DNA from: JARFVT01 sp036677425 | Lineage (GTDB): Bacteria; Pseudomonadota; Alphaproteobacteria; UBA8366; Aestuariispiraceae | Direction: 5' to 3' | Assembly (NCBI GenBank): GCA_036677425.1 | Contig: JARFVT010000013.1 | Span: 1,240,001 to 1,304,000 of the forward strand | Length of the DNA stretch: 64,000 bases | Notes under the pieces: model-generated | Databases searched by the model: none | The model's input: the letters and a program-made list of their open reading frames with translations, nothing else | Told to the model about the DNA's origin: nothing | Made by a program: the position numbers and the translations under genes | In this document: positions 17,025 to 26,542 of the stretch, one piece after another | Layout of the letters: each line of letters begins with the position of its first letter | How positions within the stretch are numbered: position 1 is the first letter of the stretch

Positions 17025-18824
17025 CTATATATCCAAGGTAAAAATATCAACATCATCGCTTTTACCGCGTATTTCCACCTTGCCCAATGACTTTAATTTT
17101 AACTGATTATTGCCATTATCCATATTAATATTTTTGGCGGCATCAACCGTTGATTTTGATATTAAAACCACCGTGCCATATTGTTTATTTAATTGTTCCA
17201 ACCTTGCAGCCAAATTAACCGCATCACCATGCACAGTATAATTCATACGCATTTCTGCCCCCACATTACCCGCAACCAATAAACCGGTGCTAACCCCAAT
17301 ACGGCAACATAATTTATGGCCTAATACAGTCATATCATTCATCGCTTGCGTCATTTGATAAGCGGCAATGATTGCATTTGATGCATGGTTAACATCCTCG
17401 ATTGGTACATTAAATACCGCCAATACCGCATCGCCTTGAAATTGAGTTACAATGCCACCATTAGCACGAATTATATCGGTCATTTTTGAAAAAAAATGAT
17501 TTAAAACCTGAACAATGCCTTCTGGCTCAAGTTGTTCTGATATATTGGTGAATTTTTCTAAATCAGCAAATAAAACCGTAGCAATGGTTTTTTGTGGCTT
17601 TAAACCATCGGGATTTTTCAACATCATTTCTGCAACAGCGCTTGGAACAACTTTGCCAAATAAACCGCGTATGACTTCTTTTTCCTTCAGGCCTTTTATC
17701 ATATTATTAAATGCGGCAGTGCTGTTATTAAATTCAACTAAAATACTATGATTAATTTTTGGAATATTATCGTAATTTTCATGCTTCACCGCCTTTAATG
17801 CCAATTGCAATTGATCAACTGGTTTTGAAATTTTACGCGATAACCAAATCGCCAATAAAATCGATATAACCATGACTATAAACGCTATAAACATACTGCC
17901 ATAAAGCAATCTCATTTCGCCATTAACTTTTTTTAATGGAAAATAAACTCCGAGCGTGATTAATTTATCAGTATATCCTGCAATATTTTTATAAAGAAAA
18001 ATAAATTTTTTACCATTAATTTTAATGATTTCATTAATATTATCATTAACATTATGCGTTAAAATATTTTTGAAATTATCGCTATTGTAAAAACCAACCA
18101 ATATATCATCAGAAAAACTGGTAATAGATAATAATGGATTATCATCATTGCCGATAAATTTATTATCTTCTAACCAAGGATGTGCTAAAATAAATTTACC
18201 GTCATATAGAATAAACGGTGTATGTTCTTTCATATATGAGCTATTACGCGATAAGGTTTTTGATAAATTTGAAACCGAATTAATCTGCCCTAACATAGCA
18301 ATAAATTTACCATCAACAAATAATGGTGTGCGTAGATTTATTGCCGCTTGTGATATTTCTTCAAGCCATATCGGCTGCCCCCATTTGGGGCCATCATATG
18401 TTTTTGCCTGTGCAACAATATTTAAAACATTATTAATATTTTTAAGAATTAACTTTTCAAGCTTTCTTGTCTTTTGCCGTACCCGATAAGCATCACCATC
18501 AGGGGTTATAATTACAATACCATCCACATCACGGGTTGCACCTATACTGGCCACAAGGAAAGATTCAAGCCGTGCCATATTATCAAGTGATATTTCTTTA
18601 TTCTCAAAGGCTTTTGCAATCCATTCAGCTTGTTTTTCAACTGGTTTTAATTCATTTTCCAAATTTTGAGTGGTTGTTAAAATTAATAAATCTGAAAGGT
18701 TAGTTAATAAGGAATAGGTATTTCTCGCGGCACTGTTAAAGCCTAAAAAAATTGTGATTGCCAATGCAGATATTAATAAACCACCAAAACCAAATATTAA
18801 AAATGTTCTAATTCGAATAACCAT
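17025..18824 (-). CDS. Membrane-bound adenylate/guanylate cyclase (class III) with Cache and HAMP domains
   Basis: This protein of about 600 residues has TM1 at 8-30, a periplasmic Cache-type sensor region (about 40-300), TM2 (about 306-330), a HAMP segment, and a class III cyclase domain (about 412-590). Metal-binding aspartates occur in VLFADLEKFT and FQGDAVLAVF, and the fold motif NYTVHGDAVNLAARLE is present. It should make cAMP in response to a periplasmic signal. ATG at 18824 is chosen; TTG at 18827 is one codon upstream. It faces flaF convergently. Confidence 0.87.
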   Translation of the reverse strand: MVIRIRTFLIFGFGGLLISALAITIFLGFNSAARNTYSLLTNLSDLLILTTTQNLENELKPVEKQAEWIAKAFENKEISLDNMARLESFLVASIGATRDVDGIVIITPDGDAYRVRQKTRKLEKLILKNINNVLNIVAQAKTYDGPKWGQPIWLEEISQAAINLRTPLFVDGKFIAMLGQINSVSNLSKTLSRNSSYMKEHTPFILYDGKFILAHPWLEDNKFIGNDDNPLLSITSFSDDILVGFYNSDNFKNILTHNVNDNINEIIKINGKKFIFLYKNIAGYTDKLITLGVYFPLKKVNGEMRLLYGSMFIAFIVMVISILLAIWLSRKISKPVDQLQLALKAVKHENYDNIPKINHSILVEFNNSTAAFNNMIKGLKEKEVIRGLFGKVVPSAVAEMMLKNPDGLKPQKTIATVLFADLEKFTNISEQLEPEGIVQVLNHFFSKMTDIIRANGGIVTQFQGDAVLAVFNVPIEDVNHASNAIIAAYQMTQAMNDMTVLGHKLCCRIGVSTGLLVAGNVGAEMRMNYTVHGDAVNLAARLEQLNKQYGTVVLISKSTVDAAKNINMDNGNNQLKLKSLGKVEIRGKSDDVDIFTLDI

Positions 18825-18858
18825 CAAACCATAATCCCAATTAAATTTCTGCTATTAA

Positions 18859-19212
18859 TTATTGCCGCACCCATATGCCATTTTTATTACGGCAAGCCCT
18901 GCCATAAAACCAATTTGGAATAGCGCCAAGCGGAATTTCAACCTCCTCACGGAAATAACGGCAATAAAGCCCTTGTTTATTTAGGCGGCTGGCATCAAAT
19001 ATAATTGCACCAGCATTGCCCGTTTCATCATTATACCATTCGAGCTTAGCTTCGCTTCCCGCATTATTTAAGCCATCAAATAAAATCTTATCAATGATTA
19101 ATTTGTCACTTTGTTCTAACTTAACGTCGGTGCTGCTAGTTTTTTGTCGACCACATGCGCTTATTGACATGATAATAACCATAATAATTATAATATATTT
19201 TGCGATATTCAT
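18859..19212 (-). CDS. Small lipoprotein with 17-kDa surface-antigen-like C-terminus
   Basis: This 117-residue protein has a hydrophobic signal peptide ending in the lipobox ISAC (Cys at about 20). The C-terminal half has spaced motifs WYNDETGNAGAI, GLYCRYFREEV and FYGRACRNKNGIWV. These resemble the surface-antigen domain common in Alphaproteobacteria (17kDa_Anti_2 type). It is probably anchored in the outer membrane. It begins 3 bp after the HAD gene and may be the last gene of the nucleoside operon. Function unknown. Confidence 0.65.
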   Translation of the reverse strand: MNIAKYIIIIMVIIMSISACGRQKTSSTDVKLEQSDKLIIDKILFDGLNNAGSEAKLEWYNDETGNAGAIIFDASRLNKQGLYCRYFREEVEIPLGAIPNWFYGRACRNKNGIWVRQ

Positions 19213-19215
19213 TAT

Positions 19216-19935
19216 TTAACCGTTATTGTTTAACATTGTTATTAATTTAGGCAGCTGATCGATTGCCTTTAGGCTGAAAAATCGTTTTGATATGGGTTCA
19301 TTGTCATATCTCTCATGCAATGCGGTTGTTTCATATGGAATATGCACGCCATAGCCGCCAATATCAATAACAGGTATCACATCAGATGGTATTGAATTGC
19401 CAACCATCATTATTTGATGTGGTTTAACGCCTATCTCATCAAATATATTTTGATAGGTTTTTTTATCCTTTTTAACCACTACCTGCGTCATTTTAAAATA
19501 TTTCTCTAAACCAGATTGATTAATTTTGTTATTTTGATCCAACATACCACCCTTGGTTATTAAATATAGATCATAATTTTTGGCAAGTATTTTCAATATA
19601 TCTTCGGTATTTTCCAACAAAACCAAAGGTGCAGATAGCATTTTTTTACCCTGCATAATTATCGCATGAATATCATATGCGCTTATTAAACCATCTGATA
19701 TTTCAATTGCTGTTTCAACCATTGAAAGGGTAAAGCCTTTAACACCAAAACCAAATAGATTTATATTCTTCTTTTCCGTTAAATATAATTTTTCATCAAC
19801 AATATCAGATGGCGCATAACGTTGTAAAATAGTCGCAAGCTTTAGCTGTGTTTCTTGGAATAAATTTTCCGTATGCCATAATGTATCATCGGCATCAAAG
19901 GCAATTGCCTTGAGCTTAACATTGGCTTTATCCAT
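19216..19935 (-). CDS. HAD family hydrolase (putative nucleotidase)
   Basis: This 239-residue protein has the HAD nucleophile motif AFDADDTLWH (14-22), the Ser/Thr motif LITKGG, a Lys in VVVKKDKKT, and the terminal acid motif MVGNSIPSDVIP. It overlaps add by 8 bp, so translation is probably coupled. Position in a nucleoside catabolic operon suggests a 5'-nucleotidase (YjjG-like) or sugar-phosphate phosphatase. The substrate is inference only. Confidence 0.8.
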   Translation of the reverse strand: MDKANVKLKAIAFDADDTLWHTENLFQETQLKLATILQRYAPSDIVDEKLYLTEKKNINLFGFGVKGFTLSMVETAIEISDGLISAYDIHAIIMQGKKMLSAPLVLLENTEDILKILAKNYDLYLITKGGMLDQNNKINQSGLEKYFKMTQVVVKKDKKTYQNIFDEIGVKPHQIMMVGNSIPSDVIPVIDIGGYGVHIPYETTALHERYDNEPISKRFFSLKAIDQLPKLITMLNNNG

Positions 19936-20923
19936 ATTTAGATAATTTCAGCAATAGTTTTTGCTTGCCAATATCATCAATGAATGCCGCATTTATGGCA
20001 GTTTTAGTTATTTGCACTAAATCTTGTTCCCCAAGGTTAAATTGGTCATGGGCATTTTGATATTCTTTGCCAATTGTCGTATCAAAATATGGTGGGTCAT
20101 CGGAATTAAGGCTAAATAATATTCCTGCAGCTTTTAATTTTAATAATGGGTGGCTTTGATAATCATCAAAAACCGACAATGATATATTGCTACCTGGGCA
20201 TATTTCCAAATGGATATCGCGTTTAATTAATTCATCAACCAATGCCATATCATCAATGACATTAACACCATGACCAATACGCGAAACGGGCAAATAGTTT
20301 ATCGCATCACGCACCGAAGCTGCGCCTTGCATTTCGCCTGCATGAACCGTTGTCGCAAGCCCTGCATCATCGACAATTTTATAAGCGGGGGCAAAATCTT
20401 GCAAAGATAAATGCGCCTCATCACCACCCATGCCAAAACCAACCACATATGGATGCAGATTATTAACCACCTGATCAGCAACGGCAATGGCGCTATCAAC
20501 ACCTAAATGCCTAACACAAGTTGGGATTAGTCGACCAATAATTCCATATTCCTCCTCTGCTCTATCGATGCCATTTATCATGCCTTCTAATTGGTCGATA
20601 TAACCAAGACCCGCTGCTGCTGCATGATCAGATGATGAAAATAATTCCACATAAATTGCACCCTCAACAGCGCATTGGCATAAATATTCATAAACTACAT
20701 CGGCATAATCAGCCGCAGTTATTATGGCGGCGCTTGCCATGTCATAAGCTTGTAAAAATTCAATAAAATTATTCCATTGAAAATTACCATCATTATCAAA
20801 TAGCTTTGCCGATAAATCTATGCCATTTTTTAATGCCAGTCTTTTTATTAACTCTGGCGATGCTGCGCCTTCTAAATGGCAATGTAATTCGGCCTTTGGT
20901 ATTTTATTAACATCAAATGTCAT
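19928..20923 (-). CDS. add: Adenosine deaminase
   Basis: This 331-residue Zn-dependent enzyme deaminates adenosine and deoxyadenosine to (deoxy)inosine. The motifs are complete: KAELHCHLEGA (His14, His16), TVHAGE with the catalytic Glu, SRIGHGV, and SLNSDDPPYF with the zinc-binding Asp. It supplies inosine to the purine nucleoside phosphorylase encoded in the same operon. It follows deoB by 11 bp and overlaps the HAD gene. Confidence 0.93.
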   Translation of the reverse strand: MTFDVNKIPKAELHCHLEGAASPELIKRLALKNGIDLSAKLFDNDGNFQWNNFIEFLQAYDMASAAIITAADYADVVYEYLCQCAVEGAIYVELFSSSDHAAAAGLGYIDQLEGMINGIDRAEEEYGIIGRLIPTCVRHLGVDSAIAVADQVVNNLHPYVVGFGMGGDEAHLSLQDFAPAYKIVDDAGLATTVHAGEMQGAASVRDAINYLPVSRIGHGVNVIDDMALVDELIKRDIHLEICPGSNISLSVFDDYQSHPLLKLKAAGILFSLNSDDPPYFDTTIGKEYQNAHDQFNLGEQDLVQITKTAINAAFIDDIGKQKLLLKLSKYG

Positions 20924-20934
20924 TTAATATTCCT

Positions 20935-22158
20935 CTAACAATCTTGTGTTTTGAAACAATCTTCACCATATGACAGTTTTTTTACATCAAGATGGCTGGC
21001 TATGGTTTGCCCCATATCAGAAAAGCTTGTGCGTTTTGATAAATTTTGCGGCTTTATATTTTTACCATAGAAAATAACCGGTACATATTCGCGTGTATGG
21101 TCGCTGCCTTTAAATGTCGGGTCGCAACCATGATCGGCGGTGATTAATAATAAATCATTATCGTCAAGGTTATTTAATAATTCGGGCAGTCGCTTATCAA
21201 ACTCTTCCAAGGCATTGGCATATCCTGGCAAATCACGGCGATGACCAAAATACATATCAAAATCGACAAAATTGGTGAATATAAGACTTTTATCGCCCGC
21301 GTTTCGCATTGCATCCAATGTGGCATCGAATAAATTCATATTGCCATAGGCGGTTATTTTTTTGCTGATACCATTATTTGCAAATATATCGGCAATTTTA
21401 CCAATGGCTATAACCTCGCCACCATCATCATGTAAAATATCCAATAATGTATCACCATGCGGCGGAGTTGCATAATCGCGGCGGTTATTTGTTCGGGTGA
21501 AATTTGTTGAATCATCACCAGAAAATGGCCTTGCGATAACCCGGGCAATATTTAATGGCAGCAACATTTCTTTGGCAATTTTGCAAATTTGATATAGACG
21601 CTCAAGGCCAAAAGATTCTTCATGCACAGCAATTTGAAAAACAGAATCAGCCGAAGTGTAACATATTGGCTTGCCAGTTTTTAAATGCTCCACACCAAAT
21701 TCCGCAATAATATCAGTACCAGAGGCATGTTCATTACCTAATATACCATTCAATTCGCATTTATCTATCCATGAATTTATGAAATCTTGCGGAAATGAAG
21801 GTATTTTATTTGGAAATAATCCCCAATCAAAAGTAATGGGCAGGCCTGCAATCTCCCAATGACCACTTTGTGTATCTTTACCACTGCTTATTTCTGCCGC
21901 ATATCCATATGCAGAAATTGGTGTGGTTTCAGGATATAACGCCCCCGTGCTATCATGGCTTATATTGCCCAGACCTAATTTTAATAAATTAGGAATTTTC
22001 AATTTACCGCTGCGTATGCCATCAAGATCACCCTTGCCATTGATACAGCCACGCCAGATATTACCAAATGTATCGCCGCCAATATCGCCGAAAGATAAAG
22101 CATCGGCACTTGCCCCAACACCAAAAGAATCCATCATAAGTATGATTGCGCGTTTCAT
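20935..22158 (-). CDS. deoB: Phosphopentomutase
   Basis: This 407-residue alkaline-phosphatase-superfamily enzyme interconverts (deoxy)ribose 1-phosphate and 5-phosphate. Metal-binding segments are visible at the N-terminus (ILMMDSFGVGASADA), in the middle (ATPPHGDTLLDIL) and near the C-terminus (TADHGCDPTFKGSDHTREYVP). It links the phosphorylases to deoC. It is 44 bp downstream of deoA. Confidence 0.95.
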   Translation of the reverse strand: MKRAIILMMDSFGVGASADALSFGDIGGDTFGNIWRGCINGKGDLDGIRSGKLKIPNLLKLGLGNISHDSTGALYPETTPISAYGYAAEISSGKDTQSGHWEIAGLPITFDWGLFPNKIPSFPQDFINSWIDKCELNGILGNEHASGTDIIAEFGVEHLKTGKPICYTSADSVFQIAVHEESFGLERLYQICKIAKEMLLPLNIARVIARPFSGDDSTNFTRTNNRRDYATPPHGDTLLDILHDDGGEVIAIGKIADIFANNGISKKITAYGNMNLFDATLDAMRNAGDKSLIFTNFVDFDMYFGHRRDLPGYANALEEFDKRLPELLNNLDDNDLLLITADHGCDPTFKGSDHTREYVPVIFYGKNIKPQNLSKRTSFSDMGQTIASHLDVKKLSYGEDCFKTQDC

Positions 22159-22202
22159 TTCATCATCTCAACTATTGTTATATTATAATCATATTTTATT
22201 AT

Positions 22203-23522
22203 TTAAACACTAATATATTCAATTATAACAGGGGCTGCATCAATTTTTTCATCGCTTATTTTATATAATTTTCTAATGATAGCAATCGCCATATCCACAT
22301 CATTTTGATTATCCCCATGCACCATTGCCAACGGCCTATCGATATCAACCTTATCGCCAATCGCCATTACATCGCTTAATCCAACCGCATGATTTATATT
22401 ATCGCTGGTGATTTTTCGTCCACCGCCAAGTTCAATCAATAAAAGACCTATTTCTCTGCAATCAACCGATGTTATATAGCCAGATTTCAAAGCATAGCAT
22501 GGCTTGATAATCTTCGCCGTTGGTAAATATTTATCATATTTCTCAATAAAATCACTATCACCGCCAAGTGATGATATCATTTTCGCAAATTTTTCCAAGG
22601 CAAGTCCACTATCAATAGCATTTTGTGCCAGCAATATTGCCGCATCGCGATTATCTTCCTTACCGCCCAATATTATCATTTCAACAGCCAAAGCCAACAC
22701 CACTTGATGCAGGCGTTTATCTTGATATTCACCATTTAAATAAGCAATGACTTCGATAATTTCCAAAGCATTACCAGCATTTTTGCCTAAAATTTCATTC
22801 ATATCGGTAATTATTGCCGATGTTTTAACCCCTGCCCCATTTGATACTTTAACGATGCTTTTTGCCAAATCACTTGCCATTTTATGGTTATCAGCAAATG
22901 CACCATTACCAAGCTTTATATCCATAACCAAAACATCAAGACCAGCCGCCAATTTTTTTGATAAGATTGATGCGGTTATTAATGCAATAGATTCAACCGT
23001 TGCCGTAATATCACGAATTGCATATATTTTTTTATCAGCTGGTGCTAAATCTGTGGTTTGTCCGATTATGGCGCAACCAACATCTTTTACAGTCTTGCGA
23101 AATAATGCATTATCTGGGGTGCAATTATATCTGGGAATTGATTGCAATTTATCAAAAGTACCACCCGTATGACCTAATCCCCTGCCTGAAATCATCGGGT
23201 CATATAACCCACATGCGGCAATTATCGGGGCTAACATTATACTGACCTTATCGCCAACACCACCAGTTGAATGTTTATCGACAATCGCGCCATTAAGATT
23301 TAAATCCTGCCAATTTAATATATTGCCCGAATTCATCATGGCGATTGTTAAGGCGATACGTTCATCCATATCCATATCATTAAAAAATACTGCCATGGCA
23401 AAGGCGGCGATTTGGCTATCGCTAACCATACCCGATGTTATGCCATTGATAAAATAGTTTATTTCTGCATTATCAAGTCGATGACCATCGCGTTTTTTAC
23501 GAATAATTTCTTGTGCTAACAT
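22203..23522 (-). CDS. deoA: Thymidine phosphorylase
   Basis: This 439-residue enzyme splits thymidine or deoxyuridine with phosphate to the base and deoxyribose 1-phosphate. The glycosyltransferase family 3 signature is present: VDKHSTGGVGDKVS near 80-95, then SGRGLGHTGGTFDKL, with the helical N-terminal domain (EIIRKKRDGHRLDNAEI). It is 2 bp downstream of deoC, in the deoC-deoA-deoB order. Confidence 0.95.
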   Translation of the reverse strand: MLAQEIIRKKRDGHRLDNAEINYFINGITSGMVSDSQIAAFAMAVFFNDMDMDERIALTIAMMNSGNILNWQDLNLNGAIVDKHSTGGVGDKVSIMLAPIIAACGLYDPMISGRGLGHTGGTFDKLQSIPRYNCTPDNALFRKTVKDVGCAIIGQTTDLAPADKKIYAIRDITATVESIALITASILSKKLAAGLDVLVMDIKLGNGAFADNHKMASDLAKSIVKVSNGAGVKTSAIITDMNEILGKNAGNALEIIEVIAYLNGEYQDKRLHQVVLALAVEMIILGGKEDNRDAAILLAQNAIDSGLALEKFAKMISSLGGDSDFIEKYDKYLPTAKIIKPCYALKSGYITSVDCREIGLLLIELGGGRKITSDNINHAVGLSDVMAIGDKVDIDRPLAMVHGDNQNDVDMAIAIIRKLYKISDEKIDAAPVIIEYISV

Positions 23523-23524
23523 TA

Positions 23525-24304
23525 TTAATAACCATTATTTGTAATTATTATTTTGTCATTATCATTAATAATACTTAATAAATCATCTAATAATGAGCTT
23601 GCACCAAAACGAAATTTTTCTGGTGATAACCAATCATCACCCATAATCTCATCGGCTAAATTCATATATAACATGGCATCATTGATATTTTTAATGCCAC
23701 CTGATGCCTTAAAGCCACAATTCACACCATTTTTTTTAATGGCATTTAACATTATTTTTGCGGCATATATTGTCGCTGAAATATCTGTTTTACCAGTTGA
23801 CGTTTTAATGAAATTTGCACCCGCATCAATCGCCGCCATGCTGGCTGAATGGATAAGCTCTGTGGTTTTTAATGCCCCCGTTTCAAGAATAACCTTTAAA
23901 CTTGCCTTGCCATCACATATTTTTTTACATTCATTAACCAACCATGGTGCTAATTCTCGATTGCCTTCAATCCATGATGCATAAGGAAAAACCACATCAA
24001 CCTCATTACCACCAGCAGTAATGATTTCTTCGCAATCGGCAATAGCGCGTTTAATATCGGTCGATCCATGCGGAAAATTAGCAACCGCCGCGATTTTTAT
24101 ATCATCGGCTGGTAATAAAGATTTAACCAGCCCGACAAATTTCGGCCAGACGCAAATTGCCGCCACATTACCATATTTTGTCGCAGCCTTGGCACAAAGT
24201 GTTGACACCGCCGCTGCATCGTCATTATCGCCCAGTAAAGTTAGATCAAGCAATGATAAGGCGCGTTTTGCAGTTATTTTTAATTTATCATTATTATCAA
24301 CCAT
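23525..24304 (-). CDS. deoC: Deoxyribose-phosphate aldolase
   Basis: This 259-residue class I aldolase cleaves 2-deoxyribose 5-phosphate to acetaldehyde and glyceraldehyde 3-phosphate. The Schiff-base Lys is in ANFIKTSTGK, with DVVFPYASW and FKASGGIKN in the barrel strands. It feeds deoxyribose carbon from DNA breakdown into glycolysis. It is 2 bp downstream of the purine nucleoside phosphorylase gene. Confidence 0.94.
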   Translation of the reverse strand: MVDNNDKLKITAKRALSLLDLTLLGDNDDAAAVSTLCAKAATKYGNVAAICVWPKFVGLVKSLLPADDIKIAAVANFPHGSTDIKRAIADCEEIITAGGNEVDVVFPYASWIEGNRELAPWLVNECKKICDGKASLKVILETGALKTTELIHSASMAAIDAGANFIKTSTGKTDISATIYAAKIMLNAIKKNGVNCGFKASGGIKNINDAMLYMNLADEIMGDDWLSPEKFRFGASSLLDDLLSIINDNDKIIITNNGY

Positions 24305-24306
24305 AA

Positions 24307-25146
24307 TTACTTTACACTTTCTTGGGCAATTACCCCTAAATATCCCGTCAATAATGCCATAATATTATCGCTGGCCTTTTTGGCATTTTCCATTGTATGG
24401 CTATGGCTTAGATCCTCATGGCTTAATCCCGCCGCCATATTAGTGATTATTGAAATTGCCGCAACTTTCATATTAAGCTGGCGCGCCATTATCACCTCTG
24501 GCACGGTTGACATACCCACCACATCGGCGCCTAATATTTTTGCCGCCCTTATTTCAGCGGCAGTTTCAAAATTTGGTCCACAAAACCACATATATACACC
24601 TTCATATAGATCGAGCGATTGTTGCCGCGCAATGGCGCGTAATTTTTGACAAATTTCAGGGTCATAGGCATCGATTAAATTAACAAAACGTGAAATATCC
24701 TTTTCGCCAAATAACGGCGATACACCAGTAAAATTAATATGATCGGTCAACATCATAATGCTTCCAGGGGTGGCCTTTTTATTAATACTGCCCGCCGCAT
24801 TGGTTAGAATTATTTCATCACAACCGATTTTGTTTAATGTTCTAATCGCGGTTTTCATTATTGCCGCATCGCCATGTTCATAATAATGGGCGCGGCCCTG
24901 CATCACTGCAACTGACTTGCCTTCAATTTTACCTAAAATTAATTTACCCGCATGGCCTTCAACGCCTGTGTCTGGAAAACCAGCCAAATCAGCAGATGAT
25001 ATTATTTGCGGATTTTTAATTAAATCTGAAAATTGTCCAAGCCCAGAACCAAGAATAATGGCAATTTTTGGTGGGCTTTTTAATTTTGCAATATGTAAAT
25101 TTATTATCTCCACCGATCTTGAAATATTATCTTCTAAATTATCCAT
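24307..25146 (-). CDS. punA: Purine-nucleoside phosphorylase (trimeric type)
   Basis: This 279-residue protein has AIILGSGLGQF, GHAGKLILG, GRAHYYEHG, LTNAAGSINKKATPGSIM, FCGPNFETAAEIRAAKILGADVVGMSTVPEV. These are marks of the trimeric PNP/MTAP family rather than hexameric DeoD. It releases hypoxanthine and guanine from their (deoxy)nucleosides. The gene abuts the cdd stop codon (0 bp gap) on its 5' side. Confidence 0.92.
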   Translation of the reverse strand: MDNLEDNISRSVEIINLHIAKLKSPPKIAIILGSGLGQFSDLIKNPQIISSADLAGFPDTGVEGHAGKLILGKIEGKSVAVMQGRAHYYEHGDAAIMKTAIRTLNKIGCDEIILTNAAGSINKKATPGSIMMLTDHINFTGVSPLFGEKDISRFVNLIDAYDPEICQKLRAIARQQSLDLYEGVYMWFCGPNFETAAEIRAAKILGADVVGMSTVPEVIMARQLNMKVAAISIITNMAAGLSHEDLSHSHTMENAKKASDNIMALLTGYLGVIAQESVK

Positions 25147-25566
25147 CTAAATTCTTTCGTTTAAATTTTCTGGCCCAAATGAAAATGGTAATAATTGCCC
25201 AAGGCTAAACCTTTGCCGCAAGCCATCATAATCACAAATATCAATGGTTATATCATCATTGGCAAATTCTCTTATCCGTTGTCTACATCCACCACATGGA
25301 GTAACAAGTGGGGTAACAAGACCATTGCCATCGCCAATGATCATTACCGATTTTATTACCTTAACCCCGTCCAAGACCATTGCCGAAATGGCGGCAGCTT
25401 CGGCGCAATTCCCCTGTGGATAGGCGGCATTTTCCACATTACAACCTGCATAAATTTTGCCATTACAGCCCATAACAGCTGTGCCAACTGCGAAATTTGA
25501 ATATGGCGCATATGCATTTTGCATTGCCGATTTTGCCAATTCAAACATTTTTTGATTAAAATCCAT
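25147..25566 (-). CDS. cdd: Cytidine deaminase
   Basis: ATG at 25566 gives 139 residues starting MDFNQKMFELAKSAM. The open frame extends to 25596 but overlaps the upstream permease gene. Zn site: NCAEAAAI (Cys and catalytic Glu) and PCGGCRQ (two Cys). SNFAVGTAV and AGCNVENAAYPQG bind substrate. It converts (deoxy)cytidine to (deoxy)uridine for thymidine phosphorylase-type cleavage. It lies between transporter and phosphorylase genes. Confidence 0.92.
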   Translation of the reverse strand: MDFNQKMFELAKSAMQNAYAPYSNFAVGTAVMGCNGKIYAGCNVENAAYPQGNCAEAAAISAMVLDGVKVIKSVMIIGDGNGLVTPLVTPCGGCRQRIREFANDDITIDICDYDGLRQRFSLGQLLPFSFGPENLNERI

Positions 25567-25567
25567 A

Positions 25568-26542
25568 TTATCTTTCTTTAACATATGGAATACCAATTGC
25601 CTTTGGTGCTATCGCCTTGCCGATAAAGCCAGCCAACAATATAACTGTTAATATATATGGTAAAGCCTGAATAAGCTGCACTGGGACTTCGCCAATATAT
25701 GCAAGTTTCACCCCTTGTAAACGAATAGATATGGCATCAAGCAAGCCAAACATTAGACATGCACCAAATGCAGGTAATGGCCGCCATTTACCAAATATCA
25801 AGGCCGCAAGGGCGATATATCCCTGCCCCGCCGACATGTCGCGCACGAAACCAGCATTATGGGCAATTGATAAATAACTGCCCGCAACCCCTGTTAATAC
25901 ACCCGTTAATATTACCGCCTTGTAACGCAATAAAGCAACAGATATTCCCGCCGTATCAACAGCTTGCGGATTTTCACCAACCGCACGTAAACGCAAGCCG
26001 AATCTAGTTTTAAAAACTATCCACCATGTTAATGGCACGCTTAAAAAACTTACATAAACTAAAAAATTATGACCGCTAATTAATTCTTTATATATTACAC
26101 CAATGATTGGAATTTCTGATAATATATCCATATAAGGCCAAATAAGCGGCATGAAACGCGATGTTTCACTTAATGCGGGAGTTTGCCCGCCGCGCGCGAA
26201 CCATGCGATGCCTAAAACCACCGTTAATCCTGATACTATAATATTAATGGCTACACCGCTTACTACTTGATTACCGCGATGAGTGATACAGGCAAAACCA
26301 TGCAATAATGATAATGATACCGAACATATCATCGCTGCCAGTAATGCTAAATATACCGAGCCACTAACCGCCGCAACCGATGCAGCAATGAATGCCCCTG
26401 CCAGCATTTTACCCTCAAGACTAATATCAACGATACCTGAACGTTCGGAAAAAAGACCTGCCATCGCGCATAATATCAATGGCGTTGAGACCCTTATAGT
26501 TGCATCAATCGTCAGGATTATGAATAAAAAATTATCATCCAT
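25568..26542 (-). CDS. Nucleoside ABC transporter permease (NupQ/BmpC-like)
   Basis: This 324-residue membrane protein with about eight to nine hydrophobic segments belongs to the branched-chain-type (BPD_transp_2) permease family. GLFSERSGIVDISLEGKMLAGAF near the N-terminus and LRLRAVGENPQAVDTAGISV are typical of guanosine/nucleoside transporters. Its start overlaps the stop of the partner permease by one base. With the neighbouring permease it forms the heterodimeric channel. Confidence 0.88.
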   Translation of the reverse strand: MDDNFLFIILTIDATIRVSTPLILCAMAGLFSERSGIVDISLEGKMLAGAFIAASVAAVSGSVYLALLAAMICSVSLSLLHGFACITHRGNQVVSGVAINIIVSGLTVVLGIAWFARGGQTPALSETSRFMPLIWPYMDILSEIPIIGVIYKELISGHNFLVYVSFLSVPLTWWIVFKTRFGLRLRAVGENPQAVDTAGISVALLRYKAVILTGVLTGVAGSYLSIAHNAGFVRDMSAGQGYIALAALIFGKWRPLPAFGACLMFGLLDAISIRLQGVKLAYIGEVPVQLIQALPYILTVILLAGFIGKAIAPKAIGIPYVKER